Made by a program: the position numbers and the translations under genes. This document shows positions 24,783 to 34,216 of a stretch of DNA of 64,000 bases, piece by piece. The notes under the pieces were generated by a model that saw only the letters and a list, made by a program, of their open reading frames with translations, was not told the origin of the DNA and searched no databases. Where the stretch lies: NCBI RefSeq assembly GCF_902459615.1, contig NZ_CABPSA010000013.1, positions 1 through 64,000 on the forward strand. The letters are read 5' to 3'. The stretch's first letter is position 1; each line of letters opens with the position of its first letter. The DNA comes from Pandoraea commovens. Its GTDB lineage: Bacteria; Pseudomonadota; Gammaproteobacteria; Burkholderiales; Burkholderiaceae.

Positions 24783-25846
24783 GAGGTTGCTCGAGAGAAA
24801 CGAGGACGATACCAGTCGATGGTCCGGCGCAGTCCCTGGTCCAGCGACACGGCGATCTCCAGGCCGAGTTCGTCGCGCGCCCGGTCGATGGCAGGCACAT
24901 AGCGTTCAGGTGGAGTGCCGGGCTGGGCGACGCCGAACACCTGAATTTCGGGGGACGCGAGATCGGCCACCTGCGCGACACGCTCCGCCAGATCCCGAAT
25001 CGAGATCGCCTGATCGGAGCCGACATTGTATGACTGCCCCGAATGCCCACGCACAAAAATCGCCAGAAGCCAGACGACGAGGTCCGTGGCATACATATAG
25101 GAGCGTCGCGGCGTGCCGTCGCCACGGATCACGAACGGCCGACCTTCCAGCGCATCGAGAATGAAATTGCCCGCAGCGAATTGCTTGTCCAGCGCGAGAA
25201 ACGGGCCAAGCTGGGCAAAGATGCGTGCCGACACCGCGGCCGCGCCGCCCTGCGCCGCGTAGGTGTTGCACAACCATTCGGACGCCAGCTTTCCGATGCC
25301 ATAGGCAGCGCCCGTCGAGCCGACGTCCGGTGCACCCCGGAACGTCTCGGGCACGAGATCCATGTCGTGAGGAATCCGTCCATACACGGCGCCGGAACTC
25401 AGCAGCAGGAAACGCGTAGCGCCGCACGCCCGACTAAAGTCGAGAACGCGACGCGTGCCGGTAACCGTCACATCGAAGGTGTCCAGCGGGGTGTTCGTGG
25501 CGATGACGTCGGTCGCCGCATGCAGCACGTGCGTGAACGTGCCCGACGGCAGCGTGAAATCGAGCACGTCACCCTGCAACCATTCGATCGCGGGATCGTT
25601 GGCGATCTCGGGATCGGACGCTTTGAAACTCTGCGGATTGCGGCTGAGCACGGTCATCCGCAAATCGAGCGAAAACACGCGATTCGCCTGACACAGCGCC
25701 GCCAGCAACCATCGGCCGATATAGCCCGTACCGCCAGTCACGAACAGACGGGCATGCTTCAGCGTCCGAAAGTCGGCCTCGGCACGCACCAGAATATCGT
25801 TCAGGTCTTCTTGGAATACTTGCATCGAATTCGATTCTGCTCTCAT
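24779..25846 (-). CDS. NAD(P)-dependent SDR, sugar epimerase/dehydratase or reductase family
   Basis: An extended short-chain dehydrogenase of about 350 residues. The Rossmann motif is FVTGGTGYIGRWLL, followed by a conserved LQGDVLDF, HAATDV, SSGAVYG and the catalytic YGIGK. C-terminal sugar-nucleotide segments include RRSYMYATDLV and YNVGSD. It overlaps the transketolase N subunit by 4 bp. In yersiniose synthesis an SDR reduces the keto group left on the added branch; I infer a similar step here, but epimerase activity is equally compatible. Start uncertain: ATG 25846 or ATG 25825; neither has a strong ribosome site. Confidence 0.85.
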   Translation of the reverse strand: MRAESNSMQVFQEDLNDILVRAEADFRTLKHARLFVTGGTGYIGRWLLAALCQANRVFSLDLRMTVLSRNPQSFKASDPEIANDPAIEWLQGDVLDFTLPSGTFTHVLHAATDVIATNTPLDTFDVTVTGTRRVLDFSRACGATRFLLLSSGAVYGRIPHDMDLVPETFRGAPDVGSTGAAYGIGKLASEWLCNTYAAQGGAAAVSARIFAQLGPFLALDKQFAAGNFILDALEGRPFVIRGDGTPRRSYMYATDLVVWLLAIFVRGHSGQSYNVGSDQAISIRDLAERVAQVADLASPEIQVFGVAQPGTPPERYVPAIDRARDELGLEIAVSLDQGLRRTIDWYRPRFSRATS

Positions 25847-25904
25847 GTTCTGTCGGTGACGCCGTGTATTCCCGGGCGATGCCACGTATGGCGCTTCAGG
25901 CGCG

Positions 25905-26783
25905 TCAGGCAAGCGCCAGTATTTCGCCCAGACGCTGATCGAAGCTCAGTGCGTTGCCAGCCACGCGTGCGGCACGCACGGACAGGTCGCATTTGAGCAG
26001 TACGATCATGACGAGCATCGCAATATCGATCTCTTTGGGCCAGGGCGTATGGCCAAAAATGCCCGCGCTCAGATGCTTCCGGTTATCGAAGAACGTGAGC
26101 CAATAGAGGAAGTCGTATCCGGCAACGCCGAGAAACGCATCTTCCCAATCCACGGCGACGAGCCCTTCGGCGTCGTGCATCAGATTGGCAGGCCCGAGAT
26201 CGCCGTGGCACACCACAGGTGGCATCGACGCCAGCGCCTGCGCAAGCTGCGTCAGATACCGTTGCACCTGCTGCGCCGTTTCGTGGGCAATCAGCTTTTT
26301 GGACGTCAGATGTGCCAGCGCCTCGTGAGACGCGTCGACCAGACTCGACATCGTGTCGTCCCGTCGCATGCGCGGCGCCCACTCGTGGCACGCCAGACGC
26401 GCCTCATACCCGGCGATCGCGCTCAGCACATCTGCAATCCCCGGGGCGACCGGCGAACGCGTGAGCGTATCGGTGACCAGCCACAAACGGCCGTCGCACT
26501 CTACCCGCTCGACGTGCAGACGCCCCGCGTACGCAGCGTCGAGCAGTGCAATTTCCTTGTCCAGCGCATCACGCCCCTGAGGCGTTGCGTGCGACTTCAG
26601 AAAGCGGGTGCGGGCACCGGCCCGCACCGTAAAGCAAATCCCGAGCGTGCCAGCCTGCACCCGCACCAGTGTGTCGGGTTGCGCGCCCAGACAAGACAGC
26701 AGCGGCCCGACATCGACCGCCAGCTTGCTTGCCTCGAGCCCGGCATCGGGCCCGTCCGAGAAATGCCGCAACTTACTTAGCAC
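25905..26783 (-). CDS. APH/choline-kinase-fold phosphotransferase-like protein
   Basis: A 292-residue kinase-like protein. The catalytic loop HGDLGPANLM contains the expected Asp and Asn, and VDWEDAFLG serves as the metal-binding motif. The N-lobe shows AGTLGICFTV in place of a glycine loop and a lysine in RFLKSHAT. It overlaps the 3' end of the sulfotransferase-like gene by 11 bp. Family members phosphorylate aminoglycosides, choline, hexoses or homoserine; in this setting a sugar or sugar-branch hydroxyl is a natural guess, not a finding. Confidence 0.8.
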   Translation of the reverse strand: MLSKLRHFSDGPDAGLEASKLAVDVGPLLSCLGAQPDTLVRVQAGTLGICFTVRAGARTRFLKSHATPQGRDALDKEIALLDAAYAGRLHVERVECDGRLWLVTDTLTRSPVAPGIADVLSAIAGYEARLACHEWAPRMRRDDTMSSLVDASHEALAHLTSKKLIAHETAQQVQRYLTQLAQALASMPPVVCHGDLGPANLMHDAEGLVAVDWEDAFLGVAGYDFLYWLTFFDNRKHLSAGIFGHTPWPKEIDIAMLVMIVLLKCDLSVRAARVAGNALSFDQRLGEILALA

Positions 26784-27726
26784 GATAGTACTTGGCGAGG
26801 TAAGGCACTTCGTCGTACTTGAAATGACGCGCCAGCGCGGTCGTGCCGTGAACGATCTGCGCCTTCTCTGCGTCGTTCAGTTCGTCGATGATCGCTTCGT
26901 TATATTCCGGCGTGCTCTTGAGCACGGTGCCCCACGGCGCGATGTCGTCCTTGATTTCCTTGCCGTTCCAGCTCGGATACAGCATCGATTCTTCGAACTT
27001 CACGCCGATGAAGTCGGCCACATCCGTCATGAATGCCTTCTTGTCGCCCACCAGATCTTCGTAGCGGAAGATCCGCACGTTTTCCGGGAACATGCGCGCG
27101 TACATTTCCACCGTCGAGTGGTAGATGTTCCACGTGATCAGATACTTGCTGAGCGGCTGCGGGAACGGACGGCGCTTCGTGTCGCGATAGGCCGAGAACG
27201 GGTTACGCACGATGTGCATGATGCGCACGTTCGGGAAGTCGCGAACCAGACGGTCGGCGTCGATGCCGATGGCCGGCGAGTAGCCGACGTGGCGCATGCC
27301 TTCCTGCGGCGTGGTGTAGTAGTTCTTCCATGCCGTGAACGTCGAGCGGAAGAAGGCTTCGATGACCTGGCGACGCGAATGCGGGCCTTCGCCCAGCAGC
27401 TTCTGGAATTCGGCGACGCGATCGGCTTCGTTCAGCTCGAGATCGGCGTTCTTGAACTTCGAGCCGTTCTTCTTACGCAGGAACGTCTTCATTTCCTCGT
27501 CGATCATCTGCTCGTACAGCTCGATGGCCGTCGCGCCTTCCGGGAACTCCGGATAGCGATATTGCACGCGCTCGACGGACGCCAGGAAATCGTTGAAGTT
27601 GCGATTGCCGAGTTGCGATTCGAACGGGTACACCAGCAGTTCGGAATGGCCGTCGAGGTGACGGTGGGTAACGTTACCGCCGTGCTCGAAGCCGGCCGAC
27701 ACCATGACTAGGTTGAAATTGCTCAT
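26773..27726 (-). CDS. sulfotransferase-like protein
   Basis: A 317-residue protein of the PAPS-sulfotransferase fold. The opening strand-loop-helix VMVSAGFEHGGNVTHRHLD and HSELLVYPFES align with the 5'-phosphosulfate loop, although the usual RSGTT is replaced by EHGGN. IMHIVRNPFSAYRDTKRRP fits the 3'-phosphate-binding motif, and FRYEDLVGDK is also typical. ATG 27726 has a GGAG site. The altered PSB loop raises the possibility that it uses a different donor or is not a true sulfotransferase. It lies inside the CDP-sugar cluster, so a carbohydrate acceptor is the best guess. Confidence 0.75.
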   Translation of the reverse strand: MSNFNLVMVSAGFEHGGNVTHRHLDGHSELLVYPFESQLGNRNFNDFLASVERVQYRYPEFPEGATAIELYEQMIDEEMKTFLRKKNGSKFKNADLELNEADRVAEFQKLLGEGPHSRRQVIEAFFRSTFTAWKNYYTTPQEGMRHVGYSPAIGIDADRLVRDFPNVRIMHIVRNPFSAYRDTKRRPFPQPLSKYLITWNIYHSTVEMYARMFPENVRIFRYEDLVGDKKAFMTDVADFIGVKFEESMLYPSWNGKEIKDDIAPWGTVLKSTPEYNEAIIDELNDAEKAQIVHGTTALARHFKYDEVPYLAKYYRAK

Positions 27727-27845
27727 TACAGTAGCTCCATTTGCATTACTTCTGATTTCTGTTAACCAGGCCACGCCGCGCTTGCGCTGCGCTCGGGCTG
27801 TGCTTACATCGAATTAGGCGCTGGGCCCGGGAAAAATCGATCTCG

Positions 27846-28931
27846 TCAGTCGCCACCGCCCTCCGGTGACTGCGCATACGCACGGATATCGGACAACGTG
27901 TGCTCTCGCATGTCCTGTCCGTCGACGTAGGCACGATGCCAGGCGACGATGCGCTGGAGCGCGGTCTCGAGACGCCAACGCGCGCGCCATTGCAGCAATT
28001 GGTGCGCTTTCGAGCAATCCAGCTTCAGATAGTGCGCCTCGTGCAATACCGGCGCGTCGTCGAGTACCCATTGCGCGCCCGCGCCCCAAAGCTCGGTCAG
28101 ACGTCCCACGATATGGTCGACCTGACGGGCATCGTCCGGTGCCGGTCCGAAGTTCCATCCACCGACGTATTCCGGCCCGCTTTCCCACAAGCGCTCGGCG
28201 AGTCGCAAATAGCCGGAAAGCGGTTCGAGCACGTGCTGCCAGGGTCGGATCGCGTGCGGCGAACGAATCCGGACCGGTTGCCCCTGCTCGATGGCCCGCA
28301 GGATATCCGGAATCAACCGGTCCTGCGCCCAATCGCCACCGCCGATCACATTGCCGGCGCGCGCCGACGCAAGCGCAACACCGTGCTTGTCGTAAGCGTG
28401 CGGCGGGAAGAACGAATCACGAAACGCCCCGGTCACGAGCTCCGCACACCCCTTGCTGTTGCTATAGGGATCGTGCCCGCCCATCGGGTCCCGTTCGCGA
28501 TACCCCCACACCCACTCGCGATTCTCGTAGCATTTGTCGCTGGTCACATTCACAACGGCGCGAACGGACGGCGTATGGCGAATCGCTTCGAGCAGATGGA
28601 CCGTGCCCATCACGTTGGTGTTGTAGGTCTGCACCGGATCGACATAGGAATGTCTCACCAGCGCCTGCGCTGCCATGTGAATAACGATCTCCGGCGCGCA
28701 CTCACTCACCACACGCGACACCAGCGCCGCATCGCGCACATCACCCTCGATCGAGCGGATGTCCTGCGCGACGTTCGCGATCTCGAACAGACTGGGCGTG
28801 GTCGCCGGTGCCAGCGCGAAGCCAACGACCTCGGCCCCGAGCTCACGCAGCCACAACGACAGCCAGGCGCCCTTGAAACCGGTGTGACCGGTCAGCAGAA
28901 CGCGTTTGCCCTTCCAGAATGCCGGATTCAT
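27846..28931 (-). CDS. rfbG: CDP-glucose 4,6-dehydratase
   Basis: A 361-residue SDR that converts CDP-D-glucose to CDP-4-keto-6-deoxy-D-glucose. The start [20 protein letters not shown], the triad block [12 protein letters not shown] with [10 protein letters not shown], and [17 protein letters not shown] are RfbG signatures. ATG 28931 overlaps the rfbF stop by 4 bp. The product is the branch point for CDP-3,6-dideoxyhexoses, but the RfbH/RfbI dehydrase pair is not in this window; a transketolase is there instead. Confidence 0.95.
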   Translation of the reverse strand: MNPAFWKGKRVLLTGHTGFKGAWLSLWLRELGAEVVGFALAPATTPSLFEIANVAQDIRSIEGDVRDAALVSRVVSECAPEIVIHMAAQALVRHSYVDPVQTYNTNVMGTVHLLEAIRHTPSVRAVVNVTSDKCYENREWVWGYRERDPMGGHDPYSNSKGCAELVTGAFRDSFFPPHAYDKHGVALASARAGNVIGGGDWAQDRLIPDILRAIEQGQPVRIRSPHAIRPWQHVLEPLSGYLRLAERLWESGPEYVGGWNFGPAPDDARQVDHIVGRLTELWGAGAQWVLDDAPVLHEAHYLKLDCSKAHQLLQWRARWRLETALQRIVAWHRAYVDGQDMREHTLSDIRAYAQSPEGGGD

Positions 28932-29707
28932 TTTTCCCAGACCTTCCAAGGTGCGCGACCGCCCGACCACATCTCTTCGAGCAACGTCTTGTCGCGCAGC
29001 GTATCCATGGGTTGCCAGAATCCGTGGTGCTGGTACGCCGAGAGCTGGCCCTGCGACGCCAACGTTTCCAGCGGTTCGCGCTCCCACACCGTGGAATCGT
29101 CCCTGAGCAGATCGATCACCTTCGGCGAGAGCACGAAGAAGCCACCATTGATCATGCCGCCGTCGCCCTTCGGCTTTTCCTTGAACGTCGTCACGCGGTG
29201 ATCCGGCTGGATGTCGAGCGCACCGAAACGGCCCGGCGGATACGTCGCAGTCAGCGTGGCAAGCGTGCCTTGCGTGTTGTGAAATTCGATCAGTGCACCG
29301 ATGTCGACGTCGCTCACGCCGTCGCCGTAGGTGAAGCAGAACGCGTCTTCGCCCGCCAGATAGGGTGCAGCGCGCTTCAGGCGACCACCGGTCATCGTGT
29401 CTTCACCGGTATCGATCAGCGTGACGCGCCACGGCTCGGCGTGTCGCTGGTGCACGTCCATGCGATTCGACGCCATGTCGAACGTCACATCCGACATATG
29501 CAGGAAGTAGTTCGCGAAGTATTCCTTGATCAAATACCCTTTGTAGCCGCAGCAGATGATGAAGTCGTTGATCCCGTAGTGGGAATAGATCTTCATGATG
29601 TGCCAGAGAATCGGCTTGCCGCCGATCTCGATCATGGGCTTGGGTCGGAGATGCGTTTCCTCGGAGATGCGTGTGCCAAGCCCCCCGGCGAGAATCACTG
29701 CTTTCAT
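28928..29707 (-). CDS. rfbF: glucose-1-phosphate cytidylyltransferase
   Basis: A 259-residue nucleotidyltransferase that makes CDP-glucose from CTP and glucose-1-phosphate. [19 protein letters not shown] and [18 protein letters not shown] are the nucleotide and sugar-phosphate motifs of Rfb[11 protein letters not shown] contains the metal-binding aspartates. Overlaps both neighbours by 4 bp (GT-C protein upstream, rfbG downstream), so the three are translationally coupled. Confidence 0.96.
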   Translation of the reverse strand: MKAVILAGGLGTRISEETHLRPKPMIEIGGKPILWHIMKIYSHYGINDFIICCGYKGYLIKEYFANYFLHMSDVTFDMASNRMDVHQRHAEPWRVTLIDTGEDTMTGGRLKRAAPYLAGEDAFCFTYGDGVSDVDIGALIEFHNTQGTLATLTATYPPGRFGALDIQPDHRVTTFKEKPKGDGGMINGGFFVLSPKVIDLLRDDSTVWEREPLETLASQGQLSAYQHHGFWQPMDTLRDKTLLEEMWSGGRAPWKVWEK

Positions 29708-31617
29708 TTGTTGTTTTCCTTAAGTCGCGCCGAGAAGCCCTCACGCGCTGCCAAGCAAGCGGCGCTCGCGACCGACGGCGAGCGCGTCGGCTTGAGCAGA
29801 TACTGGGAATACGACTGCGGATGACCGCCCGCGCCCGGTGGCGTCGTCAATGTACCGACGCGCACATAGTCCTTGTCCGGATCGGCCCCGATATGCGCGA
29901 GCACTGCGCGCACCGAAAGACTGCGCGGGCCGCCGGGTTCCTCAAGCAGCCAGGCACGCGCGATGTCCGCGCAACGCTCCGTATCCAGACTGGTCATTGC
30001 CAATGCATCGCTGCCCGGATAGGCCCCCACCATCCACGGTTGCCCCAGACCTCGCGACCCGAGCGCGTAGAGTACGCCCGGCGAACGGCCGGTGAGATCG
30101 ATTGCCGGCGTGTCCGGGGTCAACCCGGCCGCACGTGCTTGCGTGAGCGCATCGTTCAGATAGTCGCGGTAGTCACCTGAGAGCACCAATCGACCGCCCG
30201 CAGGGAAATCGAACGGCGCGGCGTTCAGACGCAACGACTGGGGTTGACGATACGGGAACGAAATCGCATTGTCGATCACCCCCGCCGCCACGAACTGCAT
30301 GACGAACACCATCGGCAGGACCCAGAGGGGGCGCGACGGTGCTGGCACCAGCGCGGCGCAAGCCACTACACCGGCTAGCGCCCAGAAGAAGGCCACCGTC
30401 GCGCCGGCACGCCAGTAGTTGGCATTGGTGCCGAATGCAGCGACATGCGGTAATAGAAAGAGTAAGAGGGCCAATCCCGCCAGACGCCCCGGAATGCCGG
30501 AGAACAACGCCTGCGCGTTGCGCAGCACGAGTCCGCGCGCGATGAATGCCCCCACAATACAGGCGCACGAAATGCCGAAAACAGCGACGTTCGGGATCTC
30601 GAACGATGCCGCGCCGTGGCTGGCCAGCCAGACGGCCGCGCCTGCGATGACGGCACAGACAGCGGCGGCGCAGACATAAGCGAGACGTCCGCCCCGTGAC
30701 ACGGCAAGCGCACCGAGCGTGACGACAAGCGCTGCCAATCCCGCCAGCCGGTAATCCCGACCGGTGTACCCGAGCAAATCGATACGGAAGATCTTGTCCA
30801 CTTCCTGCCCGCTGCCAAGCGCCTTCAACGCCTGAGCGCTGCTGAGCAGGCGGTCGACGAAACGCACCGGTGAGCCGTCGATCATCACGACCATCGCCAC
30901 CAGCATCAACACGGCAAGTGCCGCCGCCACGGCCATCCGACGCAGATGCCAGATGCCTCGGCAGGCCGAATACGCCACGAAGAGCACGGCCAGCATTGCG
31001 GCGGTCGTCGGCTTGCCTGCAAACGTCAGCACCCCGCCCAGCGCCACCATCACGACACCCAGAGATGCCAGACGGCTCTCGCGCTCGTCGGCCAGTAGCA
31101 GACCGCTGACAGCGAGCATCAGCCCCTGAAAGGTCAGTGCGTTGTAGTTCGGTGTCACGAGCCACGCGGTGAGGCTCATCAACGACAGCGGCGCGAGCGA
31201 CAACGCCAGCACCGCCGATTTCGCAAACGGGACGGGATTACCGGCAGAAAGTTGCCGGATGACGGCCCAGCTCAGGGTCCAGCCGAAGCCGAAGGTGATC
31301 AGAATGTTGGCCTGACGCAGCGCGCCGATGTCACCCCCGAGCAGACGCGCGAGTGGGTGGTAAACAAAGCCGAACAGCGTGACCGGAATATTGAGCGCGT
31401 AAGCGCCGGGATGCGCGATGGACGCGAGGTAAAAGCTTTCGTCCGTAAAGTCGATGCCGTACCGGCTGAAGCTCAGTACGACGACAAGCAAGTAGATGGC
31501 AACGGCCGCCGCAAGGCAGTTCAAGAACGTACCGCGCCCAAACGCACGTACGCCCCTCGCCTCCTGCGCGATAATCCCGTCCAAATGACACCCCTCGCCC
31601 CAAGCAAATCGCGCCAT
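29704..31617 (-). CDS. polytopic GT-C-type membrane protein, GtrC-like
   Basis: A protein of up to 637 residues with about 11 membrane helices and a C-terminal soluble region of about 170 residues. In the first periplasmic loop it carries [10 protein letters not shown], a DE-type motif in the position of the GT-C catalytic acid pair. Family and position suggest that it takes the flipped undecaprenyl-linked sugar and adds it to a surface polysaccharide, the job of GtrC. It overlaps rfbF by 4 bp. Start is doubtful: ATG 31617 lies inside a perfect TATAAT. TTG 31584, preceded by GAGGGG at good spacing, is a better candidate. Confidence 0.75.
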   Translation of the reverse strand: MARFAWGEGCHLDGIIAQEARGVRAFGRGTFLNCLAAAVAIYLLVVVLSFSRYGIDFTDESFYLASIAHPGAYALNIPVTLFGFVYHPLARLLGGDIGALRQANILITFGFGWTLSWAVIRQLSAGNPVPFAKSAVLALSLAPLSLMSLTAWLVTPNYNALTFQGLMLAVSGLLLADERESRLASLGVVMVALGGVLTFAGKPTTAAMLAVLFVAYSACRGIWHLRRMAVAAALAVLMLVAMVVMIDGSPVRFVDRLLSSAQALKALGSGQEVDKIFRIDLLGYTGRDYRLAGLAALVVTLGALAVSRGGRLAYVCAAAVCAVIAGAAVWLASHGAASFEIPNVAVFGISCACIVGAFIARGLVLRNAQALFSGIPGRLAGLALLLFLLPHVAAFGTNANYWRAGATVAFFWALAGVVACAALVPAPSRPLWVLPMVFVMQFVAAGVIDNAISFPYRQPQSLRLNAAPFDFPAGGRLVLSGDYRDYLNDALTQARAAGLTPDTPAIDLTGRSPGVLYALGSRGLGQPWMVGAYPGSDALAMTSLDTERCADIARAWLLEEPGGPRSLSVRAVLAHIGADPDKDYVRVGTLTTPPGAGGHPQSYSQYLLKPTRSPSVASAACLAAREGFSARLKENNK

Positions 31618-31621
31618 TATA
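31616..31621 (-). promoter_or_regulatory. -10 element of the sugar-cluster promoter
   Basis: A perfect TATAAT on the minus strand at the 5' edge of the GT-C gene. The -35 region 17 bp upstream (TCAAAT) is weak. Transcription would start near 31609, inside the longest reading frame. Confidence 0.5.
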
Positions 31622-31711
31622 GCGGAGTCAACGCCCCGATTTGAGGGAATCCCGGGCGGGTCCGGTCACGGCCGGAATCGACCGCGCCGGGCGCGATTCC
31701 CTTGCCTCGAA

Positions 31712-32104
31712 TCAATCGAAGTCGAACATCTCGAACAACGACTTCTTCTTGCGCGGACTGTCATAGTGACGACGACGGTCGTCGTGGCCGTGGTGGGTGT
31801 TGGGGTGCCTGCCGTCGTCATCGCGTCGGTCATCGTGGTCGCGATACTCGTGCGACGCCCGATGCTCACGCGCGTCGTACCCGCCGCGCCCGAATCCCCC
31901 CTGCCCGCCCTGCCCGCCCTGCCAGCCGTGACCACCTTGCACGGCCTGAGCAGGCATTGCAGGGGTCTCATCCGTGCGCTCGATCAGCTTGTCCAGCTCG
32001 CCGCGATCGAGCCACACGCCGCGACACTTCGGGCAGTAATCGATCTCCACCCCCTGACGCTCCGTCATCAGCAGATCCGGGGTACCGCATACAGGACACT
32101 TCAT
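31712..32104 (-). CDS. zf-TFIIB-type zinc-ribbon protein with low-complexity tail
   Basis: A 130-residue protein. Residues 1-45 form a zinc ribbon with ligand pairs CPVC and CPKC and the conserved RGVWLDRGELDKLIE. The remainder is Gly/Gln-rich (about 58-75) and then Asp/His/Arg-rich (about 76-115), ending in a basic-aromatic segment PRKKKSLFEMFDFD. Function of the family in bacteria is unknown. It is preceded by its own intergenic region and followed by an inverted repeat before the sugar cluster. Confidence 0.9.
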   Translation of the reverse strand: MKCPVCGTPDLLMTERQGVEIDYCPKCRGVWLDRGELDKLIERTDETPAMPAQAVQGGHGWQGGQGGQGGFGRGGYDAREHRASHEYRDHDDRRDDDGRHPNTHHGHDDRRRHYDSPRKKKSLFEMFDFD

Positions 32105-32230
32105 CGTTTCGCTCCGTTACTTAAAGGACAACGTCCTCAATGTACCGAGCGCGTTGCAACGAAAAAACCTGCATTTCCATTCATCCAAGTTCGAAAAAGC
32201 CGAACATCCAAACCGTCCTCGCTAACGAAA

Positions 32231-32265
32231 AAGCGGTGCCGATTTTCACCGGCACCGCCCTTTTT
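32231..32265. terminator. terminator after terC paralogue
   Basis: A GCGGTGCCG/CGGCACCGC stem with flanking A-run on the left and T-run on the right, between the zinc-ribbon gene promoter side and the end of the second terC gene; usable on the minus strand. Confidence 0.85.
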
Positions 32266-32286
32266 CACCTTTTGGTGACGTGTTGA

Positions 32287-33057
32287 TTAGTGCAGCACGC
32301 GCGCCTTCTGCGCGTCACGTCGCGCCTTGGCACGACGTGTCATCATGTTCAGCCCTTCGACGAAGGCCGAGAACGCCATGGCTGCGTAGATATAACCCTT
32401 CGGGATGTGCGACCCGAAGCCCTCGGCGATCAGCGTCATGCCGATCACCAGCAGGAAGCCCAGCGCCAGCATGACCACCGTCGGATTCGCCGCGATGAAG
32501 CGCGAGAGCGGACCGGCCATGAACAACATCGCCGTCACTGCTGCGATCACAGCGATGAACATGATCGGGATGTGCTCGGTCATGCCCACTGCCGTCACGA
32601 TGCTGTCGATGGAGAACACGAGGTCCAGCACCAGAATCTGCATGACGGCCGCGCGTGCGGTGATCGTCGCCAACGTACCCGAAGCGTCGCCGTTCGCTTC
32701 GTCTTCGGTTCCCGTCGCCACGTGGTGATGCATCTCCTTCGTCGCCTTCCACACGAGGAAGAGGCCACCGGCGATCAGGATCAGGTCACGCCACGAGAAG
32801 CCGTGGTCGAACAGTTCGAAGAGCGGTGTCGTCAGTTTGGCAATCCAGGCCACCGTGCCGAGCAACGCCAGCCGCATGACCAGCGCCAATGCGATACCCA
32901 TGCGCTGCGTGCGTGCGCGCATCGCCAAAGGCAATTTGTTCGTCAGGATCGAGATGAAGATCAGGTTGTCGATGCCGAGCACGACCTCCATGACCACCAG
33001 CGTGACAAGCGCCGCCCATACCGCCGGGTCGGCCGCCAAAGCAAGTAGATAGTCCAT
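32287..33057 (-). CDS. TerC family membrane protein
   Basis: A 256-residue protein with about seven membrane helices. Motifs [11 protein letters not shown] (near residue 27) and [13 protein letters not shown] (near residue 147) are the paired acidic metal-site motifs of the YoaE/YgaP-like TerC branch, distinct from the shorter TerC encoded at 9935-10663. A His-rich stretch MHHHV and an acidic loop lie between TM segments. Likely involved in divalent metal handling. Divergent from nhaR. Confidence 0.92.
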   Translation of the reverse strand: MDYLLALAADPAVWAALVTLVVMEVVLGIDNLIFISILTNKLPLAMRARTQRMGIALALVMRLALLGTVAWIAKLTTPLFELFDHGFSWRDLILIAGGLFLVWKATKEMHHHVATGTEDEANGDASGTLATITARAAVMQILVLDLVFSIDSIVTAVGMTEHIPIMFIAVIAAVTAMLFMAGPLSRFIAANPTVVMLALGFLLVIGMTLIAEGFGSHIPKGYIYAAMAFSAFVEGLNMMTRRAKARRDAQKARVLH

Positions 33058-33241
33058 ATGTGCGCCAGAGTTTCCGTATGGTTATCGGGACAACCGCTGC
33101 CGTCCGGCACCGATCATCCCCTTTCGTCTCCCGCACACAACGTAGGGCGCGGGCTCAGGACAGCATCATCGTCGAACTCACGCTTCGCAAAAACCAGCTA
33201 TATACTGCACTTTAGTTCGGTTTTTCCGAAGTCTTATCTCT

Positions 33242-34216
33242 ATGTTGAACTACCGCCATCTTTACTACTTCTGGGTGGTCGTCAAGGAAGGCGGCTTTGC
33301 CAGAGCCGCCGAGCGCCTCGACATGGCCGTCCAGACTATCAGCGCGCAGGTCCGTGAGCTGGAAAAGTCGCTGGGGCACCAGTTACTCAAACCGGCCGGG
33401 CGCGGCGTCGCCATGACCGAGCCGGGACAGGCCGCTTTCCGACGTGCCGAGGAAATCTTCCGCCTCGGCCAGTCGATTCCCGACGAAGTCCGCGAAGCCG
33501 CGAGCGGCCGCGTGGCGCGCCTTGCGGTCGGTCTCGCCGACGGCATCTCGAAGCTTGCCGCCCACGCCATTCTCGCACCGGTGCTCGACACGCCATCGCT
33601 GCGACTCGTATGCCACGAAGGCGAGCACGAACAGTTGCTCGCCGAACTCGCCCTGCACAAGCTCGATCTGGTGCTCGCCAGCCAGCCCGCACCGTACAAC
33701 CCGACCTTGCGGCTCGTGAGCGAGCGGCTGGTGGAGTCGCCTGTCGACTGGTACGGACCGGCGTCGCTCGTGCGCAACGTCTCGCGCGATACGTTCGCGC
33801 AATGCCTCGCAACCCTGCCCGTATTATTGCCCACGGGACACTCAGCCCTGCGCGCCCGCCTCGACCAGTGGTTCGAGACGCAGAGCATTCGTCCGAACAT
33901 TGTCGGCGAGTTTGAAGACAGTGCGTTGATGGCCGTGTTCGCCACGCGCGGCATGGGTGTCTTCCCTCTGAGCAAGGCCGGGGCTGGCGACGTCTCGCTG
34001 CTGCGCGGACTGCGCTGGCTGGGCCGTCCGGACGACGTCCACGAGGACATTCACGCGATTCGCTCGCGACGCGGCGAAGGCCACCCGCTCGTCACCCGCA
34101 TCATCGAAGGCATGCGTGACACCACGACCGGGGTAACGTCCGGTTCTGATATAAGAAGGGCTGACGCGCCATTCGAGCCGTCGTCATCTGTGAGGAAACC
34201 TCATGTCGAGTCGTAG
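33242..34216 (+). CDS. nhaR: NhaR-type LysR-family transcriptional activator
   Basis: A 324-residue LTTR. The start MLNYRHLYYFWVVVKEGG and DMAVQTISAQVRELEKSLG are close to the NhaR subgroup, which activates the Na+/H+ antiporter gene nhaA in response to sodium. The effector domain fills residues 90-300. Its last 14 bp overlap the start of an AI-2E/PerM family membrane protein, so the two are coupled; nhaA itself is not in the window. Confidence 0.9.
   Translation: MLNYRHLYYFWVVVKEGGFARAAERLDMAVQTISAQVRELEKSLGHQLLKPAGRGVAMTEPGQAAFRRAEEIFRLGQSIPDEVREAASGRVARLAVGLADGISKLAAHAILAPVLDTPSLRLVCHEGEHEQLLAELALHKLDLVLASQPAPYNPTLRLVSERLVESPVDWYGPASLVRNVSRDTFAQCLATLPVLLPTGHSALRARLDQWFETQSIRPNIVGEFEDSALMAVFATRGMGVFPLSKAGAGDVSLLRGLRWLGRPDDVHEDIHAIRSRRGEGHPLVTRIIEGMRDTTTGVTSGSDIRRADAPFEPSSSVRKPHVES

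Noticed and set aside
21661-31617. Mobile island carrying the sugar cluster
   Set aside because: No integrase, transposase, flanking direct repeats or clear GC shift; the tRNA at 20209 lies close by but there is no repeat of its 3' end that I can see beyond the cluster.
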